A DNA stretch of 64,000 bases. Origin: Gammaproteobacteria bacterium (GTDB taxonomy: Bacteria > Pseudomonadota > Gammaproteobacteria > Competibacterales > Competibacteraceae). Positions 59,885 through 64,000 of this stretch are shown here, piece by piece. The notes under the pieces are model-generated. The model worked only from the letters and a program-made list of their open reading frames with translations, was not told the origin of the DNA and did not search any database. Positions within the stretch are counted from its first letter, which is position 1. Each line of letters starts with the position of its first letter. The stretch is taken from positions 372,001-436,000 of the forward strand of contig JACKMZ010000002.1 of assembly GCA_024235135.1 (NCBI GenBank), read 5' to 3'. Made by a program: the position numbers and the translations under genes.

Positions 59885-60748
59885 TCATTCGATATTCTGC
59901 ACCTGTTCACGCATTTGTTCGATCAACACTTTCAGTTCGACGGCGGCATGAGTGGTGAGTATATCGGCCGATTTGGAAGCCAATGTGTTGGCTTCCCGAT
60001 TGAGTTCTTGCATTAGGAAATCCAGACGTCGCCCTACAGGCTCTTGCCATTGCAGTACCTGATGAATTTCAGCCAAGTGGGCATCCAGGCGATCCAGTTC
60101 CTCGTCCACGTCCAAGCGTTGGGCAATGATCACCAGTTCCTGTTCTAAGCGGTTACGGTCAGGTTCCACCGGCAATTCAGCCAGGCGCGCCAACCATTTT
60201 TCCCTCAGTCTCGCCAATACTTCCGGGCGGCGGTTGCGAATCTGGCCGACCAGTTCATGCAGGGTGGCACAACGTTGCGCGATTTGGCCAACGATGCGTT
60301 CGCCCTCGCGTTCCCGATTGAGTACCAGTTGATCGATCGCTTGTTCCAGGCCTAACAGGATATCTTGCTTTACCGGCCCCAGATCCGGTTCGGATTCGCT
60401 GACCACGCCTGGCCAGCGCAGCAAATCGGCGAGTCCCAGGCCGGTGCCCGGTCCCATGAGTTGTTCCAATTCCGCGGCGATGGTCAGCAGCCGTTCGGCC
60501 AGCGGTCGATTCCAGGAAATCTGGGCAAGCGGGGTAGCCGTTTGCCAACGAAGATTGCATTCAATCTTGCCTCGACTCAATGACTTTTCGATACGTTCTC
60601 TTAGGCTAGGTTCCAGTGACCTAAGGGGGTCAGGCAAGCGCAGGGTGATTTCCAGATAACGATGATTGACGGATCGTAATTCCCAAACAATCAATCCCGC
60701 TGCGCTTTGCTGCTCGTTCCGGGCGAACGCCGTCATGCTACGGATCAT
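59885..60748 (-). CDS. yicC: YicC/YloC family endoribonuclease
   Basis: A 287-residue YicC protein. It starts MIRSMTAFARNEQQSAAG and ends with VGRRLDFLMQELNREANTLASK and LKVLIEQMREQVQNIE, both family hallmarks. YicC homologues are endoribonucleases; in E. coli YicC promotes decay of the sRNA RyhB. The ATG at 60748 was chosen; the frame extends 39 codons upstream. It is the first gene of the yicC-gmk-rpoZ-spoT-ridA operon and diverges from rph. Confidence 0.93.
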   Translation of the reverse strand: MIRSMTAFARNEQQSAAGLIVWELRSVNHRYLEITLRLPDPLRSLEPSLRERIEKSLSRGKIECNLRWQTATPLAQISWNRPLAERLLTIAAELEQLMGPGTGLGLADLLRWPGVVSESEPDLGPVKQDILLGLEQAIDQLVLNREREGERIVGQIAQRCATLHELVGQIRNRRPEVLARLREKWLARLAELPVEPDRNRLEQELVIIAQRLDVDEELDRLDAHLAEIHQVLQWQEPVGRRLDFLMQELNREANTLASKSADILTTHAAVELKVLIEQMREQVQNIE

Positions 60749-60905
60749 GGGTGAAGTCTCTGTGTTAGTGCTTTGGAAAGGCTTGCCGGCTAATCGATTT
60801 AGCGTAACATTTAGCGATGAAAGCTGTTCTCTCAGGTTGCTTCGGCACCTGATGAATCGTCTCAACGCCTGTTCTGCTCCAACGGCCTGTCAGAGGAATC
60901 CCCCC

Positions 60906-61622
60906 ATGCGCCCCAGTGGCCGATCTTCAGAAGAACTGCGGCAAGTTCGCATTACCCGCCATTTTACCAAACATGCCGAGGGAGCCGCGCTGATCGAGTG
61001 CGGTGATACGCGGGTGTTATGCACGGCTAGTATCGAAGATCGTGTGCCCCTTTTCCTCAAGGGTAAGGGCAGTGGTTGGGTGACGGCGGAATATGGCATG
61101 TTGCCGCGGGCTACCCATACTCGCTCGCCACGGGAAGCGGCGAGGGGCAAACAGAGCGGGCGTACGCAGGAAATACAGCGATTGATCGGGCGTTCTTTGC
61201 GCTCGGTGGTCGATCTGGCAGCCTTGGGGGAGCGTACGATTACCATTGATTGCGATGTGCTCCAGGCCGACGGCGGTACTCGCACCGCTTGCATTACCGG
61301 TGGTTTCGTGGCCTTGGCTGATGCCATCCGTTTTTTGGCAGGCAAGCGTGGTATCAAGAAGAATCCTCTTTACGGGCAAATCGCGGCGATTTCCGTGGGC
61401 ATCTATCAGGGGGTTCCCGTTGTGGACTTGGATTATCAGGAGGATGCTGAGGCGGAAACGGACATGAATGTGGTCATGAATGATGGTGGCGCCTTCGTGG
61501 AAATTCAGGGAACCGCCGAAGGGCATGCGTTTCGCCAGGAAGAATTGTTGGACATGTTGGATTTAGCCCGCAACAGTATCACCCGCTTATTGCAGTTCCA
61601 ACGCGAGGCCCTGGGTTTGTAA
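60906..61622 (+). CDS. rph: Ribonuclease PH
   Basis: A 238-residue phosphorolytic 3'-5' exoribonuclease that trims tRNA 3' ends. RSSEELRQVRITRHFTKHAEG, the phosphate-binding TRSPREAARGKQSGRTQEIQRLIGRSLR region and DCDVLQADGGTRTACITGG are all conserved. The ATG at 60906 gives the standard length. Confidence 0.97.
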   Translation: MRPSGRSSEELRQVRITRHFTKHAEGAALIECGDTRVLCTASIEDRVPLFLKGKGSGWVTAEYGMLPRATHTRSPREAARGKQSGRTQEIQRLIGRSLRSVVDLAALGERTITIDCDVLQADGGTRTACITGGFVALADAIRFLAGKRGIKKNPLYGQIAAISVGIYQGVPVVDLDYQEDAEAETDMNVVMNDGGAFVEIQGTAEGHAFRQEELLDMLDLARNSITRLLQFQREALGL

Positions 61623-61736
61623 TGGGGCTGCTCGGAATGTTACCGCTATCTATCCCTCTTGAAGCCAAGCCGGCTTGATGCCGTACAGGCTACGGCGATG
61701 ACCGAGCCAATGAACACGTCAACACGATGGCCTATT

Positions 61737-62357
61737 ATGAAACGCCTAGTATTAGCTACAGGAAATCCAGGAAAGGTCAGGGAATTGAATGCCCTGTTAT
61801 CGGGGTTGGGCATAGAAGTCTTGCCACAGTCGGATTTCGATGTGCCGGAGATCGCTGAAACGGGGCTGACGTTTGTGGAAAATGCGCTGCTTAAGGCTCG
61901 CAATGCGGCTCGCTACAGCGGCCTGCCGGCCATTGCCGATGATTCAGGCTTGGAGGTGGATGTCTTGCGGGGTGCGCCGGGGATATACTCGGCTCGCTAC
62001 GCCGGCCCTCAGGCATCGGATCAGGACAATGTATTCAAACTTCTCGATGCGTTGCGGGAGATACCGGACGGTGAACGGTCGGCCCGTTTTCAGTGCGTGC
62101 TGGTATTTATGCGTCAAGAGGACGATCCGACACCACTGATCTGCCAAGGCGCCTGGGAGGGCCAGATTACGCGAGAACCTGCCGGAAGCAGCGGATTTGG
62201 CTACGATCCGATTTTTTTTGTACCTGGTTTGGGCAAGACCGCGGCTGAACTTGAGCCGGCACTCAAAAACCAGCAGAGCCATAGAGGGCAGGCATTGGCA
62301 TTGTTGGTTGGTGCTTTGGCAAGTCGGTCGATCTCTACCCCCCCCGAACAGGTCTGA
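61737..62357 (+). CDS. rdgB: dITP/XTP pyrophosphatase (RdgB/HAM1)
   Basis: A 206-residue non-canonical purine NTP pyrophosphatase. The substrate-binding LATGNPGKVRELNALL, ADDSGLEVDVLRGAPGIYSARYAG and SGFGYDPIFFVPGLGKT motifs are all present. The ATG at 61737 starts at the usual K-x-L-V-L-A strand. It lies between rph and hemW, a classic gammaproteobacterial order. Confidence 0.97.
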   Translation: MKRLVLATGNPGKVRELNALLSGLGIEVLPQSDFDVPEIAETGLTFVENALLKARNAARYSGLPAIADDSGLEVDVLRGAPGIYSARYAGPQASDQDNVFKLLDALREIPDGERSARFQCVLVFMRQEDDPTPLICQGAWEGQITREPAGSSGFGYDPIFFVPGLGKTAAELEPALKNQQSHRGQALALLVGALASRSISTPPEQV

Positions 62358-62366
62358 ACAATCGGG

Positions 62367-63578
62367 ATGAAGCCAATGGGAAAAGAGCAGGGAGGGCGCG
62401 CGCAGCCGATTCCTTTGGCGCTTTATATTCACCTGCCCTGGTGTTTGAGCAAGTGCCCCTATTGCGATTTCAATTCCTATCGAATTCGCGACGATGGTGT
62501 GCCTGAACGTGCTTACGTCAATGCGTTGCTAGCCGATCTTGAGCAGGATTTGCCGTTGGTACAGGGTCGGTCTATCACGAGTGTCTTCCTGGGAGGAGGA
62601 ACTCCCAGCTTGCTGTCGGCCGAAGCCATACATCGCTTGTTGGAGAATCTTCGATCCCGGTTGGAATTCGCGGCGGGTTTGGAGATCACCCTGGAAGCTA
62701 ATCCAGGCACGGTGAATTGGGAAAAACTCAGAGATTATCGCGCAGCGGGTGTCAATCGTCTGTCTATCGGCGTGCAGAGTTTCGATGCCGAATTGCTAAA
62801 ACGTTTGGGTCGTGCCCATGGCCCGAAGCAAGCGCGACTTGCGGCCGAGGCGGCCCATCGGGCTGGTTTCGATAATTTCAATCTGGACATGATGGTGGGC
62901 TTGCCGGGACAAGAACCGGGCCAGGCCCTGGCTGATATCACCGAAGCGATCAGTTTGGCGCCCTCGCATATTTCCTATTACCAACTGACTTTGGAGCCGA
63001 ATACCCGGTTTTATCGCGATCCTCCACCCTTGCCCGATGATGAGGCAGCTTGGTCGATGCAATGCGATGGGCGAAATCTGTTAATCGAAAAAAGCTATCT
63101 TCACTACGAAATTTCCGCTTTTGCACGCGCAGGCTTACATTGCCGGCACAATCTCAATTACTGGACATTTGGCGATTATCTTGGGATTGGTGCCGGCGCG
63201 CACGGCAAACTCAGTGATAACGAGAGTGGGATCATTCGGCGTCGTTGGAAAAAGCGAAATCCAACACACTATATGGCAGTAGCGGGGAGTCCCGCTTGTA
63301 TCGATGGCGATCAGGTACTGCAAGAGTATGAATTGCCATTGGAGTTCATGCTGAATGCCATGCGCTTAAACGACGGCGTTGCCGTGGGTTTGTTCAATGC
63401 GCGCACTGGTTTGCCGTTGCAGGTTATGCGACCTGCCTTGGACCGGGCAGGTCATCGGGGATTACTGGAGATTACGGAGGAATGGATGCGACCCACACCC
63501 TTAGGACGACAATTTCTCAATGAACTGTTGGAGTTTTTCGTGTTTGAGCAACACGCCAGCGATCCCTGTCATGGATGA
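62367..63578 (+). CDS. hemW: HemW, heme chaperone (radical SAM)
   Basis: A 403-residue radical-SAM protein. The cluster motif CLSKCPYC has the C-x3-C-x2-C spacing; GGGTPSLLSAEAIHRLL, EITLEANPGTV and GVNRLSIGVQSFDAELLKRLGR follow. The extra Cys and the absence of HemN hallmarks favour HemW, which delivers heme, over coproporphyrinogen oxidase. It lies 9 bp after rdgB. The start is the ATG at 62367 or, three codons on, at 62376. Confidence 0.93.
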   Translation: MKPMGKEQGGRAQPIPLALYIHLPWCLSKCPYCDFNSYRIRDDGVPERAYVNALLADLEQDLPLVQGRSITSVFLGGGTPSLLSAEAIHRLLENLRSRLEFAAGLEITLEANPGTVNWEKLRDYRAAGVNRLSIGVQSFDAELLKRLGRAHGPKQARLAAEAAHRAGFDNFNLDMMVGLPGQEPGQALADITEAISLAPSHISYYQLTLEPNTRFYRDPPPLPDDEAAWSMQCDGRNLLIEKSYLHYEISAFARAGLHCRHNLNYWTFGDYLGIGAGAHGKLSDNESGIIRRRWKKRNPTHYMAVAGSPACIDGDQVLQEYELPLEFMLNAMRLNDGVAVGLFNARTGLPLQVMRPALDRAGHRGLLEITEEWMRPTPLGRQFLNELLEFFVFEQHASDPCHG

Positions 63579-63616
63579 ACTCGAGCGGCTAAGATGTTGT
63601 CTCCCAGAAAATTTTC

Positions 63617-63865
63617 ATGGATACCGATGTGAGTGACTATATTCCCATCGATTGCGAGCTTTATAGCCGCTATGAACTGGCAATCATTCAGCGTCGAATG
63701 TTGCGGTTGGCATGGCGGGATCTCGATGGCCTGATGCATTTGGAGACCTTGTTGCCAATCAATCTCGAAACGCGCGACCACGCTGAGTATCTGATCTTCA
63801 AGAATCAAGCGGGCTTGGTGCAATCGATACGGTTGGACCGCATCGTTCGCTTCGAGGACAGTTAG
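63617..63865 (+). CDS. rof: Rho-binding antiterminator (Rof/YaeO family)
   Basis: An 82-residue protein resembling E. coli Rof. Shared features are a YIPIDCELYSRYELAI start, equivalent to YQPINCDDYDNLELA in Rof, and a C-terminal block (YLIFKNQAGLVQSIRLDRIVRF) equivalent to YLVVEAAGETRELRLDKITSF. Rof binds the Rho hexamer and blocks RNA loading, reducing Rho-dependent termination. It is a single gene 38 bp after hemW. Confidence 0.85.
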   Translation: MDTDVSDYIPIDCELYSRYELAIIQRRMLRLAWRDLDGLMHLETLLPINLETRDHAEYLIFKNQAGLVQSIRLDRIVRFEDS

Positions 63866-63968
63866 AGAGATTGTCTATAAGATACTTGATTTGTTATCCT
63901 TTCAAAGATTTGCTGGGCGCTGCTCGGCGTTAGTGAAATTGATTACCAGGCAACAGGTGCCAACGAAC

Positions 63969-64000
63969 ATGAAACAGAATATTCACCCGGAATACCGAAG
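63969..64000 (+). CDS. rpmE: Ribosomal protein L31 (start only, cut by window edge)
   Basis: The ATG at 63969 reads MKQNIHPEYR before the window ends; M-K-x-x-I-H-P is the N terminus of bL31. Whether it is the zinc-binding (Cys) form cannot be seen. The 103-bp gap after rof has a possible -35 TTGTCT at 63873, but no firm promoter. Confidence 0.8.
   Translation, partial: MKQNIHPEYR

Noticed and set aside
60666..60905. N-terminal extension of rph
   Set aside because: It overlaps the divergent yicC start, and the RNase PH homology begins at 60906.

Overview
The window is a 64-kb piece of a gammaproteobacterial chromosome. Its gene order is typical of that class: rsmG-parA-parB-atpIBEFHAGDC-glmU, yicC-gmk-rpoZ-spoT-ridA, rph-rdgB-hemW, a DUF2782 gene beside a ThrB-type homoserine kinase near polA, and ubiA, rof and rpmE. 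The genus cannot be fixed from the sequence. No insertion sequence, prophage, CRISPR array, rRNA or tRNA gene was found. The rsmG-par-atp block usually lies near the replication origin, but no oriC or parS site could be shown here.

Layout. 1-2.4 kb: edge of a surface-polysaccharide locus (GDP-L-fucose synthase and a family 4 glycosyltransferase). 2.6-8.6 kb: an orphan PstS-like protein with a Pho-box-like repeat upstream, a small secreted protein, an RlmC-like RNA methyltransferase, a Ser/Thr kinase with a periplasmic dCache domain, and a DUF547 protein. 8.7-13.2 kb: a compact lasso-peptide-type RiPP cluster. It has a cyclase (asparagine synthetase fold with Cys2 changed to Ser), a 42-residue precursor, a PRMT-like methyltransferase that seems to end in a PqqD/RRE-like domain, an HPr-kinase-like protein and a PqqD-type B1 protein. 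The B2 leader peptidase and an exporter are absent from the window. 13.2-27.5 kb: a TVP38/TMEM64-flavoprotein fusion, an ECHDC3-like protein, a Ser/Thr kinase with an FGE-like domain next to a PP2C phosphatase, etfBA with an acyl-CoA dehydrogenase, and a hybrid histidine kinase with a secreted tandem-Cache protein. 27.7-38.6 kb: the rsmG-par-atp-glmU housekeeping block. 38.6-43.2 kb: an alkaline-phosphatase-fold protein, a promoter/structured RNA/terminator unit directly ahead of an unknown gene, and a two-gene TRAP transporter. 43.2-53.4 kb: homoserine kinase, DUF2782, LOG-family protein, polA, L,D-transpeptidase, a Fur-box-controlled iron(III) transporter lacking its ATPase, and a Kef-type antiporter. 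53.5-64 kb: an FHA-sigma54 activator, ubiA, the spoT operon, rph-rdgB-hemW, rof and the start of rpmE.

The RiPP cluster is the most interesting part. The precursor has the full YxxPxLxxxGxxxxxT leader motif and predicts a Thr1-Glu8 macrolactam with an Asn/Gln/Gly-rich tail ending in Arg-Arg-Leu. A methyltransferase and a kinase homologue are encoded next to it, but the core has no Ser and the methyltransferase lacks the canonical double-Glu loop of arginine methyltransferases, so the tailoring chemistry is open. A second theme is Ser/Thr phosphorylation: two kinases with uncommon sensory or accessory domains, one PP2C phosphatase and one FHA-domain transcription activator. A functional link among these four is inference only.
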